NCBI GenBank assembly: GCA_025766275.1
Contig: JAFKAC010000192.1
Location: 1-64,000 of the forward strand
Reading direction: 5' to 3'
Source of the DNA: Lactarius indigo
Lineage: Eukaryota > Basidiomycota > Agaricomycetes > Russulales > Russulaceae
DNA: 64,000 bases
Numbering within the stretch: the stretch's first letter is position 1; every line of letters begins with the position of its first letter. Below the pieces are notes generated by a model, which saw only the letters and a list, made by a program, of their open reading frames with translations, was not told the origin of the DNA and ran no database searches. Below are positions 23,571 through 35,443 of this stretch, one piece after another. The translations under genes and the position numbers were made by a program.

Positions 23571-24703
23571 GGGATAGTACTAAGGGGCTCAGAATAAGCC
23601 ACGTGTGAGCGCCGACGAGGAACTGCCGCTGCTGGAGGTACGTTTCTAGCGGCGGGATGGAGAGTCTAGAGATAGTGTGTAAGGGGGAGGTGAGAAGGAA
23701 GCGGAAGGTTAGGAGTAACGATGAATAAGGACAGCTGCGTACAGGATTTCAAACGTGAACATTTAATAAGGGAAAGTCGATAAGTTGTACAACCCCAGGC
23801 AGATAGAGAGCGACAATGTGATGAAAGTGAAGGAGCGGGCTCAGCTCGGTGGCAGCGACAGAATCTGTGTGGTGAGAAAGGAATCCAGTAAGACGTAGAA
23901 ACAACCGGGAGTTGGGGGTTACACGTTGAATGAACAACAACAGTGCTGTCCGTGGTACAATGCCCTGACCCCAGAATAAGCGATTGTCATTGTGTGTTTC
24001 AGTCGGCAACTGAATACCCGATTGAGCTGCTCGTACGGCACTGTCCGACGAGCAGGTGCAACGAGGTGAGGGAAAGTACAGAGACATGAACAAGCTTCCG
24101 GACTGGGCCGGACATCTTAGACAAGGCTTGGTCGGTTGGTCGGTAGGACAGTGAATGGTGGGGAAGATAGCTCGCAAGAGAGATTGTGCTAGTCACAAGA
24201 GAAGCAAGAGGTGAAGAGGAAGATGGAGAGCCTGAGGACAGTACGTTCTGAAGTGCCAACTGTTGCGGTGTTGTTCTCTTCGGAAGTTGCCGTTATTTAT
24301 GTGTTGCTGTTTGTTGGTTCGATTCGAGCCACCGTTCAAGTTGATCGCTTTGACGCTTCCGAGTCTGTCGGTGTTGGCTTATGGAGGCGTCGATGTCGTG
24401 CGCTTTGATTGGCCTGCTGGTGATCGTTTCCTTATGAAGGTACTGTTGTCTCTATTGTATCATTGTGTATCGTTTGCTGACACCTGGAGATCGTAGTTTT
24501 GCACTTTTAGGCTCGGAGTTGGTGGTCCATTCGTCTTCGCATCTTCTTGAGACAGGCACTGTTTTGGGTTGGCAGGTAGGATATTCGCGCGTCGTCTTTC
24601 GGGGTCGGAGTCGGTTTGGGGGTCTTGTACGGTATGTCCACCGTATCGATTTCTTCTGGTGGTGGCAATGGGCCTCACCTGTTGTTTGCAGAGTAGTGTT
24701 TAG
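23571..24703. other. No gene recognised
   Basis: Open frames on both strands show no recognisable domains. The minus-strand frame at 23749-24177 is Ser/Pro-rich and unsupported. Confidence 0.3.
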
Positions 24704-25561
24704 CTAGTCCTTGCTGCGATTATCCATTCTCTGGTTCATCGGCGGGTTCCCTGTACTTGGGTTCGTGTGTCTTCCCCGACTTGTCCCTAAAAACACTGTG
24801 AGTGTTGCGTGGGGCGCTGTTGTGGGTGTTCTGTCAACGACGTCGCGATCGTCCGTCTCGGATGTATCGGACGAGTTTGTTAACAGGTCGGATTGTTTTG
24901 AGACGAAGTTTGTCTGTAATGCAGGTATGATTTCTTCGAGATCGGCTTGGACAAGTTCCCACATGGATTGGTCGTCTCTTGTACAATCTTCGGGATGTTG
25001 TTCAGCGATTTTTCGATCTGTGGGAGTCTCTTTGGTTGCCACAGGATCGCGTTGTTGGTTCCGCATGTTGGATGATTGTGTGATGGGGCGTTCTTGCGTT
25101 GACTGTTCTGTCTTCGACGTCGTAGGTTCGTCTTTGTCGTTCTCTGCTATAGGTGACGGGTGACTTGTTTCTGCGGGTTCGACAGGGACGGGAGTACAGG
25201 CTAGTTGGTGTACTAAAGTTGAGACTTGTTTGGCCAGATCGTGAGATGGCATCGTTTCGTCGTCGGGTCGCGTGATGGGAGTTTTTTTTGCCTCAGCGTG
25301 TGAGTATTTTCTTGCTCGTGTTGTCCCTGATGTGTGGGGAAGATGGGTTGTTCGTTGGTTGTCGTCGTTCGAGAAGTCTGAAAGTGAGGTCGTTGCTTGT
25401 TTAGGCTTCTGATGGGAGTATGTGGGGTGTTTGACAGGATCGGCCAAGTCGTAGGTGCAGGGTTGCAGGGACGGGCTTTCAAGAACGTTCATCGTGTCCA
25501 CTGGATGTTTCGATTTTGATAATACAACGACATCATGTTCCAAATACGACTGACTTGGCAC
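24704..25561 (-). CDS. Hypothetical hydrophilic protein, possibly partial
   Basis: A 285-codon open stretch is rich in Thr, Ser, Asp, Gln and Pro with no hydrophobic core, and is probably disordered. It has no ATG for its first 23 codons (the first is MNVLESPSLQP, near 25491), so the 5' end may be an exon joined to upstream sequence. It lies on the same strand as the large gene at 25675-30171 and about 110 bp beyond its stop. No domain was recognised. It could be a separate gene, a 3' exon of the neighbour, or a chance open frame in biased sequence. Confidence 0.35.
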   Translation of the reverse strand: MPSQSYLEHDVVVLSKSKHPVDTMNVLESPSLQPCTYDLADPVKHPTYSHQKPKQATTSLSDFSNDDNQRTTHLPHTSGTTRARKYSHAEAKKTPITRPDDETMPSHDLAKQVSTLVHQLACTPVPVEPAETSHPSPIAENDKDEPTTSKTEQSTQERPITQSSNMRNQQRDPVATKETPTDRKIAEQHPEDCTRDDQSMWELVQADLEEIIPALQTNFVSKQSDLLTNSSDTSETDDRDVVDRTPTTAPHATLTVFLGTSRGRHTNPSTGNPPMNQRMDNRSKD

Positions 25562-25674
25562 GTAAACTACAATCGACTTCGAGGTATGTAAAAGATGGAC
25601 TCCCCCAAACCAGACCTATCATCCACGGCTGCCAGAGTGAGAATCGGGTTGGGGCACGCGACGAAAGGGAATGA

Positions 25675-28600
25675 TCAGAGCGCGGTTTCGTAGGCGTCAT
25701 CCGAGAGAGGCATGAGCCTGGAGGGACCGGGCTTAGGACGAGTCTTGGAAGACTTCTTGGACTGGGTAGTAGAGGGCCTTGAAGAATCGCGAGAAGAGCC
25801 TGGATCGAGAGGCTGGGAGTCATTGGCTCTGCGGCGGGCTTGCTTCTTGGCGGGAGGCTTGTTCTCTAGAAAGCGGGAAAGAAGAGGGAAGGGAAGAAAA
25901 TCATTAATAGGAGCAAGAGGACGAGGAAAGGAAGAGATACCTGGGGAGGAGGGTGCGGGATGCTTTCCAGCATCAGGGGCACCTGAAAAAGGATGAATAA
26001 AGCGAGAGAGAAAAGGAGATAGACGGACGAGGCAAAGAGGGAGAACGGGTGTCAAGGACGTCGTCATTGTCTCCGGCTAGAGGAAAAGGAGGGTTGAAGA
26101 AGGAGGGAACATGAGAGGAAGTAAAGTGAGAGGAGAGAGGGGAAGACGAACGAATGAAGGAGTCATCAACGAGGGAGGCTGAGAGAAAGGTAAGAATGGA
26201 GAAGAAGAGGGGGAGGACGGGAGATGGAGAAGGAAAGGGGACTGACAGCGGGAGGAGGTCGGGAGGATAGGGGATTTGGAGATACGTTGCGGAGGGTCTG
26301 GAGATGATGGAGACCAAGTGCGGGTGGGACGTCTTTGCCCTGGTGGAGGAGTAGAGGGACGATTCGGACTGGGAGACTGGTCGCGTGATGGTATGTCGTG
26401 GAGCTCAGCAGGAAGGGAAGGGGTGAAAGAGGAGGAAGGAATGGTGGTCTTGGAAGGAGGAACATCTGGGCGAGTGGCTACGGACTGTAGGATGGGCGAC
26501 AGATTGTAACCGAGCTATAGAGGATGTGAGAGAGATAGGGAGCGAAAAACGAAAAGTACCTCGGCACGATATTCCTCTGAAACAGCGTGAGGCTTCCTGG
26601 GAATGGAGGGGATGGGAGCAGCCGCCATGTCGAATGGATCGTCACATGTGGCATCGTCGCCATAGTGTTCGATGCGTGCTTTATTTTTATACATGATCTG
26701 GAGAGATGAAAAGGAGGTGGGCAGCGGGTGGAGAGGGAAGAGAAGTGAGGAGAGGACGACTCACGTCAGCAAGACGCGTGATAAGTTGATGGGCGATAGT
26801 TTCGATGGCGCCAGGGGGTGCTTCAGGATCTGAGCAAGCGAGGTACTTACACTTCTCGAGGGACTGAATGATTGGCTGAACGGGATCATTTGCGTCTTTG
26901 GAGAACTCGGCATATGCCAACTCCCATGGCCCCACAAAGTCCTCCAATTCGTAAGTGACATCGGAGCCCGACTTGGAGCCGCTGGAGAGACCGTCGGCGA
27001 ACTCCCAGACATGACGAACGGATTTTCCTGGACCAGAAGAGATATGACGGACAGAGAGTCCGACGAAAAGAGTATGGAGTTCGGCCCTGAGGTGGGAAGC
27101 GCTTGGACATGTATCGAGAAGGCGAGCTCTATACTGGCCAATGAGAGCAGACTCGACTGTGACGGCGAGGGCGATGAGCAACCAGTCACGGGGCCTATTA
27201 CGGGATGCCGGGTTCCATGGCAAGCCACTCATAGAGAGGAGACGAGAACCTCTATAGGTGGAGAGACGATGATCGCGCGTAAACTCCCCCCTAGAAGTAT
27301 TCATGAGTTTGAAGATTGTGATATATTCCTCGCAGAACTGGTCTTGAGTCCATTCGACAGCGGCAAGAAAATCCTTGACGGCAAGAGGCACGCGAACCTT
27401 TGGCACAGTAGAAGAGTCGCCGGACTTTGATCGCTTTTTGGAAGACTTTGAGGTCTCATCATCTGTGACGAGAATAGATTTGAAAGCCCCCAAATCTTTG
27501 ACGAGGCCCCTGGCGCTGACATGCTTCAAGAAATGGGTATCCATCTGGGCGATAGAAGTGGTCAAGTGAGAAAATAGGATACGAACGATCTATAGGACGA
27601 CAATCAGTCGTTGCGGTAGATATTTAATAAAACGGTGATACGCTACCTTCCTGCGAACACCCATTTCATTGGTTTTCAGAAGAATGTCAGAAGTTGCCGT
27701 TGTCAAGGCTGCATCGAAAGAGTCGTGAATTGTGTAGAATTTTGCACTAAGTTTAGGGGCCCAGGACACACAAGCCCCAATCCATGAAACGGCCTAACAA
27801 AGTAATGGTGTCAGTTGAACGTACAAGAAACTGAAACGGAAAGATGCCGCGTATCCTCGATGTGGATATACGCGGCGTGTTTTGATGCCCAATATACGCC
27901 GCGTATCCTGAAGTCCATTATACGCGGCGTATATTGGATTCCAAAACACGCCGCGTATATCCACATCGAGGATACGCGGCGTATATTGGACATCGAAACA
28001 CGCCGCGTATAATGAACTTCAGGATACGCGGCGTGTTTTGATGTCCAATACACGCCGCGTATAATGAACTTCAGGATACGCGGCGTGTTTTGATGTCCAA
28101 TACACGCCGCGTATCCTCGATGCGGATATACGCGGCGTGTTTTGATGCCCAATATACGCCGCGTATATCCGCATCGAGGATACGCGGCGTGTATTGGAGT
28201 CCAAAACACGCCGCGTATAATGGACTTCAGGATACGCGGCATGTTTTGATGTCCAATACACGCCGCGTATAATGGACTTCAGGATACGCGGCGTGTATTG
28301 GAATCCAATACACGCCGCGTATCCTCGATGCGGATATACGCGGCGTGTATTGGAGTCCAATATACGCCGCGTATCCTCGATGTGGATATACGCGGCACTC
28401 TTATATGATGAAGACAGTTGGTCGCTAGGAACAGTGCTCACCTCGGACAGTCCTCTGCGATACTTCGTGGCAAGCTGGTGGACAGCGTAGATAACACTCG
28501 CAGTCCCAAGTGGTATGGGGAATGAGTATCCGTTCATTTGCCAAATCATGGCATATGAGAAATACTCTCGACTGTATTGCGGTGCCATGTCCGATTCCTG

Positions 28601-30171
28601 GAGGACTTTGTCGACGTCTGATTGGTATCTCGTGAAGCGGTTGATATTGTCCGAGTTGGGGAAGAAGAGAGAATCGGAAAACGTGGTGGCGGAGTCGTCC
28701 TCGCCCTTATAGTTATCGATGAAACATTTGTCGATTTTTCCGAGAAGATCTTCGTTCCACGAGCTTGCGTCTCCTCGCCCTTTGAACGCATCTATCATCC
28801 CCAGCGTTTTGAACTTCGCTTGGACTTCTGTAGGATCCTTTGAGTCCAACATCTCTGTGGCCAGATCGTCGATGGTCTTTTTGTCAAGAGGCGGTTGGTT
28901 CGGGTTGGCCACACGCTCAAGCATCTCGATGCTTTCGATCAGGAACTCGGAGATGAACTGTCCATTTGTTAGTGCTGTGAAGCCGATTACAGTCACTGGT
29001 CCTGCTTACCCCGCCGTGTGCATCGAGCATCCTAGACAACGTTGACACTTCGAACCATGGTGCGTGTGTGTAGTGTCGACGGATCCGTGACGCCATTACG
29101 AGTCCGAGCGCGAACGAGGGGACAGAATACAGGCGTCGATGTCTCGGAGTTTCTTTCGCCTCTTCGGCTTTCTCCTTGCACAACGTCGCTTTCTCTCGTG
29201 CCATCTTTGTGAATGTCGGATAAAGAATGCTTGCGTCTAGGTCGCTGCCTTTGTCTCGCGTGCGACCCCGGATGTCTGCCTCGTACGCGTCCTTCAATTC
29301 GTCTATGACTTCTAGTAGAAGCTCTTCTTCCGTCGCCATTCGGTTTCCTTTCGTCTCGTTTCTCGACATGAACCGGTAGATCGCCGTAGCTAGATCACTC
29401 CTGTTTTCCTCGATTTTTTCTTTCTAATTGTTAGTTTCCTTTACTTGGCCCTGTCATCCATTTGCTACGCACCTCTGTCGTACAGTCGGATCACCCACGC
29501 GCTCGAAGCTGCGATCTTCTCCTCTATGACCTTCATCGCGTTCTTCATAGCTTCCAGATCTGGGCCGTCTCCTCCTGCTTCGGCTTCCTCACCACTTATC
29601 TTCCCGATCTGGTTCTTCACCGCTTTCAGCTCCTCCGACTTTATCTTCCTGTATTCGATCAACGCCTTGCGTCGGTGGTTTCCGCCCAGCATCCAGAGAT
29701 TGTTTGTCGCGATCGCTTGCTTCCCTTCGTTAGTAAATTCGATCTGCGGTACATCCGAGAGTTTACGCCCGTCTACCGTGGTCAACACCGCTTTCATGTT
29801 CTTTACCCAACTTTTCTTCACCGCTATTTCGATCGCGGCCGCATCCGTGCAGTTGTCCAGATTTTCTGTGAAGCTCATCACTAGGTAATTGACCCACTTT
29901 TCGTCTACTTTCCGGTCGTTGAATTTTCCCCAGAACGCTCCCTTTGGTGGTTCTGTGATATCCATCGCCAGGTAGCCGAGCTCGGCCGCTTTTTTCTTCT
30001 CCCGAAGTTCCGTTTTCTGAAAACCACTGAACTCGTTCCCATCGCGTCCCTCTCCCAGTCCTGTGGTGATTTTCGGACTTATTTTGGCCGCTTTCTGTAA
30101 TCTCTGTTATATCATCGCCGTTGCTGTGTTTGTGTTCTATCATTTTTACTTACCTTTGCTTTGGGTGCCAT
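25675..30171 (-). CDS. Large multi-exon protein with ParB-like GGNHRR motif
   Basis: Supported exons are 30171-30154 (MAPKAK), 30103-29473, 29419-29010, 28957-28442, 27793-27647 and 27589 to about 26766. Further exons follow to the TGA at 25675-25677. All mapped introns are GT-AG, 50-57 bases, and frame-preserving, except 27794-28441 (648 bases), which holds a palindromic array. The N-terminal part contains NNLWMLGGNHRRKALIEYRK, like the ParB/sulfiredoxin-fold GxxRxxA loop, followed by a coiled-coil-like KSEELKAVKNQIGKIS and ASSAWVIRLYDR. The middle has ATEEELLLEVIDELKDAYEA and SFALGLVMASRIRRHYTHAP. The C-terminal tail is Pro/Ser-rich and basic (NKPPAKKQARRRAND). The layout resembles uncharacterised Agaricomycete proteins I recall. 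The function is unknown, and a ParB-type nuclease or CTPase role is only an inference. The exon structure after 26760 is approximate. Confidence 0.6.
27843..28396. repeat. Palindromic CpG-rich array, 11 units of about 52 bp, inside an intron
   Basis: Cores gccgcgta and their inverse tacgcggc alternate along the whole stretch. Eleven core pairs recur every 51-52 bp, starting near 27846, 27897, 27948, 28003, 28053, 28104, 28158, 28211, 28262, 28314 and 28367. Two spacer classes separate them: a 13-base type (cctcgatgtggat or cctgaagtccatt, each present in both orientations) and a type of about 17-20 bases (tgttttgatgcccaata or its inverse form). Each unit could fold into a hairpin. The array lies between the donor (GTGAGC, 28441) and acceptor (TTAG, 27794) of an intron. 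Confidence 0.9.
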
Positions 30172-32369
30172 ACTAGTAGACAATTTGCAACGGTAGTGTT
30201 TCTTATATTCGGTAAGCGGGATCAGATAGTGGACCAAGATGCCTTGCTCCAAGTCGCTCTTTGACTTTTCGCACGGATCTCTCCGTCCGGGCCGGTATTG
30301 CCGGTTCTCACGCCACTCACATTTAAAGTCCGATTTCTTCGAACTTTTGGGCCACCATATTTTATTTCCACCAAGTACTATTGCTCCCACACCTCTGCAA
30401 ATGTACCCGTATCTGCAAATTTCAAAAGATCATAGTAGATCAGTACTTTCCCAGTTTCCTTTCTCCCCAAAAAAAATACACTATATTCTCTAACATATGT
30501 AGATACTTTTAGATCCTAAACAGTACCCTCAGAACGCGGAGACAAGCAAACTGAGGGGGCGAAAACGTAAACTACGGTATAATATATCGGCTGTGTTTAT
30601 GGATTCTTGTACGCAAATAGTATGAAACGATCGAGAGTTTGTGGCGCGGTCCGTGGTTCCTCCTGCAATGCAACACTGCTCCCCCTGGTACAACAGATAC
30701 AAGATCACACAGTATATTGAGGATCAGAGCAAAATCATGGTTGTTAAAAATCAACAGAGGTAATGGGGTGGTCTCAAAAGCGTCCCTACCCCCCCAGATC
30801 TGACCAATCCCAACATTCCTATGGGACCTCACCTCACTGTGATATTACTATCCATTACTACAGTGACTCTACAAAGTTTGGAGTCAACAGAAGGAGGTGA
30901 TCAAGCTGGAGACAAAAAACTTACCAAAGACCGTGGAAAGGTGACAAAACATGACCCAATTTGGCAAGCAATTGGAACTCCTCTTTAGGCACAAAACGGC
31001 ACCCTTGGCACAGGGAACTTTCATGGCACACAATACAAGGCCACTCTCCAAACGTGCTAAGAAATGGAAATTGGAAACCGACAAGGAAGCAAAGCTCAAA
31101 GAAGCAAGCAATGCAGTCACCAATGAGGAGTTCAAGAGCATAGCAGAAGCTGCGCATCACTTCAAAGTATCCTATGACACACTCCAGCAATGTCACCATA
31201 GGATTACCGGTCCACACTCAAAATCACAAGTAAAAAAGCAGCTACTTAGCAAGGCACAAGAAAACACTCTCTATGAATGGATCAAGTACATGGGGAGGAT
31301 AGAATACCCCCTCTCAAAGCAGAACCTCTGCACAAAAGTTGCCTACCTGAGTCAGCTTCTTCAAGAAAGGATGGTGGAAATGGGGAAGGAGCTCTTACCC
31401 TCCAAAAACTGGATACAGAAGTTCCTATCTTGGCACATTGACATCACATTGAAGCAGCCAACAGGTCTTGATGCACAACATGCATGCTGTTTTAACCCTG
31501 CTGTTGTTGCTTAGCACTTTCAGCTTCTTGGCGACCTCATGAAGGAGATGGATGTACCTTGGGAAAACGTGTACAACATGGATGAGAAGGGTATCCAGCT
31601 TGGTGGAGGCAGGAAACTTGACAACACCAAGTTCCTGTACAGTGAGGGACAATGCATCTGCATGAAGTTACAGAACGGAAACCTTGAGCTCGTCACCACC
31701 ATCAAATGTGTCGCCACAGATGGATCAAACCTGAAGCTGACATTCATTTTCAGTGGCAAGAATGTCCTCCACAAAGGGTATTTCAAGGAGGATGGGGTAC
31801 TGTAAGTAAACAATCAAGTGCAGAGTTAATGAACACTTACCAGGATTGCAGAGTTGCCTTGTCAGAAAAAGGCTGGACAAGCAACTTCATAGGGCTGCAA
31901 TGGTTTGAGAAGTCTTTTGTCCCACAGGCAATGGAAAGGAACGCAAGCGGGAAACTGATACTCCTCATCTATGATGGCCATTGTTCACACAATACCATCG
32001 AGCTACATGAGGCTGCAACAAAAAACAATATCACATTGTTCTGCCTCCCCCCCCACACCTCACACTGGCTTCAACCACTTGATGTTGGTGTTTTTGGTCC
32101 TTTGCAACGTGCATGGCAAAAGCGGTGTATCCTTGCGATGGAGGAGACTAGGAAGGGCATAGCATGGCAAAATGTTGTCAGAGAATACATGATTGCTCGC
32201 ACCAAGTCCTTCAAGGAGGTGACTATACTATCTGCTTGGGAAAAGTCAGATATCCGACCATTAAACCTGAGCATCTTCAACAAGGACGACTATGGGCCAA
32301 GCTGTGCATCATCATTCAACCCCCCACTGCCAGACTCCTTTCCAGTCCCGGCTACTGCAACTGGCAATG

Positions 32370-33494
32370 TGTCATGAACTCCCCTGTTACCTTTCCTTTT
32401 ACATCCCTATCTGATCTATTCCCTTTCTTGGCAGTTACCTTCTCAGACCTCTGTTTCCCCCTTATCTGATTGTTCTAGCACCTTCTGTGCTATTCTTATC
32501 CTGCCTTGCTGGCATGACACCATCTTGTACAATGTTGATATCATCTTGCCAGCACATTACTCTATCTATAGCAATCAGTAGCACTATGTGCTCAGGCGCA
32601 ATCCTGTACTATATAAGGAACCCTGTAGTGCGCCTTAGCTCCTTAGCTTTGGCTTAATCAATCATCTGCATTGTATCTCCATTGACTCCTTGAGTGCCTC
32701 AGTCCCTTCAGCACTCAAGCCCTTGACCCTGAACCCCTGACCCTTGACCCTTATCTCCTTTGGGTCATTCCCCTCTCAGCCTCTGTGCAGGCTTCCCCCT
32801 TGACTCTGCTCTTATCCTCTTCCTGTCTTACTGGTCAGCCCAGTGACATATGACCTTTGGACTTAGGCCTCTGAGCTCGTCCATTGTTACTGACTCAGTC
32901 ACCTTTGCACAAGGGGCTGTTACAGAAGGACTTTCCCACCTCAGCGTAGGGGGAATTACCACAGACTCAGCTACCTTAGTACAGGAGCTGTTACAGATGA
33001 CCTTAGGAGTCCTTCTGTCACGGTTCCAACGGACCGTCCGTGACGCGTTCGAGTTCGGGCCCAAGGCAAGGGCAAGTAGAGTTGAGACTTAGTCAAGGAC
33101 TAAGTCAAAGTCGGGGGTTTCGTGGCTCAAGCCAAAGGCAATCACACAAGAGAGGGGAATTTGGACAAGGGATGACAAGGCAACTGTAGATTGGATTCAA
33201 TGGACTAAGAGTAGACAAGTTATCTACTTGGCTACTCAACTACTCTTATACTCATACAATACTGGGGTTTACGTGGCTGTTTTCTATGACACATATATGA
33301 GAACACCATAAGGTGTGCTACTTCTGAAACTTTGAGTCAATCTTTCGCAATACTTGTTCGCTGGCGTTTTGTGACGCGTGACCGTGATGTCACGTGATCG
33401 TGACACCTTCCACTCAGTGGGGATCCGACTCAGAGTCCTTTGCCTCAGGCAGGATCTGTTACAGAACAACACATGCCCCTGCAGAGGCGTGACA
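32370..33494 (-). repeat. Solo LTR of the cyclin-element family, itself interrupted
   Basis: On the plus strand it begins tgtcatgaactcccctgtta and ends cagaggcgtgaca. It is flanked by caatg on both sides (32365-32369 and 33495-33499), a perfect 5-bp TSD inside the pogo transposase gene. It is the reverse complement of the 740-bp LTRs at 40631 and 46670. On the minus-to-plus reading used here its TATA-like ctatataaggaacc lies near 32609. A different solo LTR is nested at 33016-33405. Confidence 0.9.
33016..33405. repeat. Solo LTR nested inside another solo LTR
   Basis: It starts tgtcacggttccaacgga and ends cacgtgatcgtgaca. It is flanked by ccttc on both sides (33011-33015 and 33406-33410). 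It is 390 bp and shares no obvious similarity with the surrounding LTR beyond the end motif. No other copy was seen in the window. Confidence 0.9.
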
Positions 33495-35161
33495 CAATGA
33501 ACCTCTACTGGATTCTCTTGATAATGAGACCAGTAGAGATGGTGACAAGGAAAGCGACGAGGACAACGAGGGCGAGGACAGTGATGAGGATAACAAGGAA
33601 AGCGACACAAAAGAAGTGGCGTTATCCAAGGCCACGCCTCAGGCTGACCACACCCCAGACCTGCTTAATCAGGGAATCAGTCCAGATCAGGCCACTGTGG
33701 GTGCCTTGCCCATTTTAGTTCCCCTTCCCACCCTCCCCATTCAACCCACTCAACAAACATTTTTTGATGCCAGAAGTGACGTTCTCTGTGAAGAGGGAAG
33801 TGTCCCCCCCTCGGCTTGGGGATAGGGAACCTGAATACCATCACCGTAGGGCATCTCCTAACCCCATGTCTGCTCATGTTCATACTGGTCACCGCCAGAC
33901 CCGTTCAATGTCATGGTCTGCTTCATATTTTCCTCCTGTGACATCCACCTTGGGGCCCCAATTGATGGAGGAGCAACTTTCCGACTCAAAACAGAAGATC
34001 GAGGCGCTTACAGAAAGCCTCAATGCAGTGTTGGCCGAGATTGATACCCTTCACACTCACTGCTACTTTGCTAGCAGGGTAATCTCCTCCCAACAGAAGC
34101 AACTTTTTTTGAGGGACAACAAGAAAAAGCATGCAAAGAAAACCAACAACAAGTCAAGGGTCTTGACAGCTGAGGAGGGTTGTCAGCAAATGCAACAGCT
34201 CCAGGAAGAAGCCGAAACAAAGGAACAACACCGACAACAGGAACTGGCTTGGAAGGCTGCTGACAATGAAGCACGATGAAAATGCCAGGCAGATCACACA
34301 CACACATTTACTGGGCCACTGAACAAGTCAAAGCAAAAGGGTGACTTGGAGGATATCACTGTAGCACTTGCACTGCCAGAACATGGTAAGAAAGACAAGA
34401 TCTTCAAGAGAATAACAAGGCATTTCAAACAACACCCTGAGTTAAAGAGGGACCCACGTTTCGAAGGCCTGTTCAATTCATGTCCCACAAAATGACCCCA
34501 CATTGGTGATGTGCCTGTAGTTGGGCCATCATCACTTCAAGCCATTACTTCCCGCTTCTCCCCTCCCTTGCTTCTCCCCCATTTTAGTTTCCCCTCTCAA
34601 CCCAACTTTAGGCCCAGCACAACATCAAGCACACATCCATATGGTCCATACTTACAGTATTCATACCAATACCCTTACAGCTCCTAGATCCCTAGATACC
34701 ATCAAATAATATGATTTGCTGAACGTTCATTTGACTGTGAACCTCAGGAGGACTGGCATTGCCACTTTTGCCAAATGCTGATTACTTCTCTGCCTGCCAC
34801 TAGTCTGCCACCACCATGACAAAGTGTGACCGAAAGTTGCAGAGGTGGTATTTGTTGCTCCACATTGAACGGATTCAGAAACAAATAAATAAAAATCTGA
34901 TTCCAGTGGGATATAAACACATCTATTACTATATACAAAATGAAGTAGCTACGATGTGTTGTTGAAGCTACAAAAAAAGATTACCATGTTTTTGCAGAGG
35001 TGTGGGAATGATAGTAAATACCAGAGTGAAATCACAGTAAAATAAAATAACACATAAACAATGCATAAATAATGTGTCAATAATGTGGTCTGTGTATTGG
35101 TTTGGGAATGTAGGAAGGAAGGGAAGGAAGGACAAACAATCCCTCTTCCCAATCTCCCATA

Positions 35162-35443
35162 ATGCCCACCTTCGATATTCCCACTGGCCCCTCAATTACC
35201 AAAAGGGGTGACACCTACCTTGTTTCCAATGTGAAGCTGCACCACAGGAAACTAGGGCTGCACACCGTACCATCTGATGGGTACAGCTGTACATTCAACG
35301 GTTGGGCAATGGGTTTATACACCTGTCTGCTGTCCATCAAGTCTGCTGAGCAGAGCTCCAATGGCGATGTTTGGGTATGGGTACAGCCATCATACAGTAG
35401 ACAGGTAGTATTCAATGGGTTACTAGGTGTCACACACAGGTGA
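35162..35443 (+). CDS. Small hypothetical open reading frame
   Basis: A 93-codon ATG frame (MPTFDIPTGPSITKRG, then YLVSNVKLHHRKLGLHT) lies between the pogo element and the Gypsy LTR. Its last codons run into the LTR, so the native 3' end may be cut off. No domain was recognised. It may be flanking host sequence or part of an older element. Confidence 0.25.
   Translation: MPTFDIPTGPSITKRGDTYLVSNVKLHHRKLGLHTVPSDGYSCTFNGWAMGLYTCLLSIKSAEQSSNGDVWVWVQPSYSRQVVFNGLLGVTHR

Larger units (their letters stand above)
30951..34279 (+). pseudogene. Pogo/DDE_1 transposase, split by LTRs
   Basis: The first part (30951-31514) has a helix-turn-helix-like block FKSIAEAAHHFKVSYDTLQQ and a CENP-B-like ENTLYEWIKYMGRIEYPLSK. 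A TAG at 31512-31514 replaces an expected Gln before HFQLLGDL. The catalytic core follows: VYNMDEKG (first Asp), a 50-base GT-AG intron (31802-31851) whose removal gives GVLVALSEKGW, then LIYDGHCSHNTIE (second Asp) and PPHTSHWLQPLDVGVFGPLQ (third Asp). The frame is cut at 32365 by a solo LTR and resumes at 33495. The C-terminal stretch at 33764-34279 is Gln/Glu-rich and coiled-coil-like (RVLTAEEGCQQMQQLQEEAE), as in related elements. The enzyme excises and reinserts the element at TA. This copy is dead, though its catalytic residues survive. Confidence 0.75.
30381..35011 (+). mobile_element. Pogo-like DNA transposon with nested solo LTRs
   Basis: The left end ttgctcccacacctctgcaa (from 30381) and the right end, read in reverse from 35011 (tcattcccacacctctgcaa), form a terminal inverted repeat matching at 18 of 21 bases. 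Each end is bordered by TA (30379-30380 and 35012-35013), the target site of Tc1/mariner-pogo elements. Inside lies a DDE transposase in the same orientation. Without the nested LTRs the element is about 3.5 kb. Confidence 0.7.

Noticed and set aside
27843..28396. CRISPR array
   Set aside because: The spacing is regular, but the spacers are only two recurring classes in both orientations, the cores are short palindromes, and the context is eukaryotic with no cas genes.
27811..28996. Long open frames through the palindromic array as a repeat protein
   Set aside because: The array is open in several frames on both strands because its unit lacks stops, and it sits between good splice sites. The coding appearance is a by-product.
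30112..30390. N-terminal extension of the ParB-like gene upstream of MAPKAK
   Set aside because: The frame is open to 30390, but the text is unlike the rest, and its far end (30381-30390) overlaps the pogo terminal inverted repeat. The ATG at 30171 has a better context.
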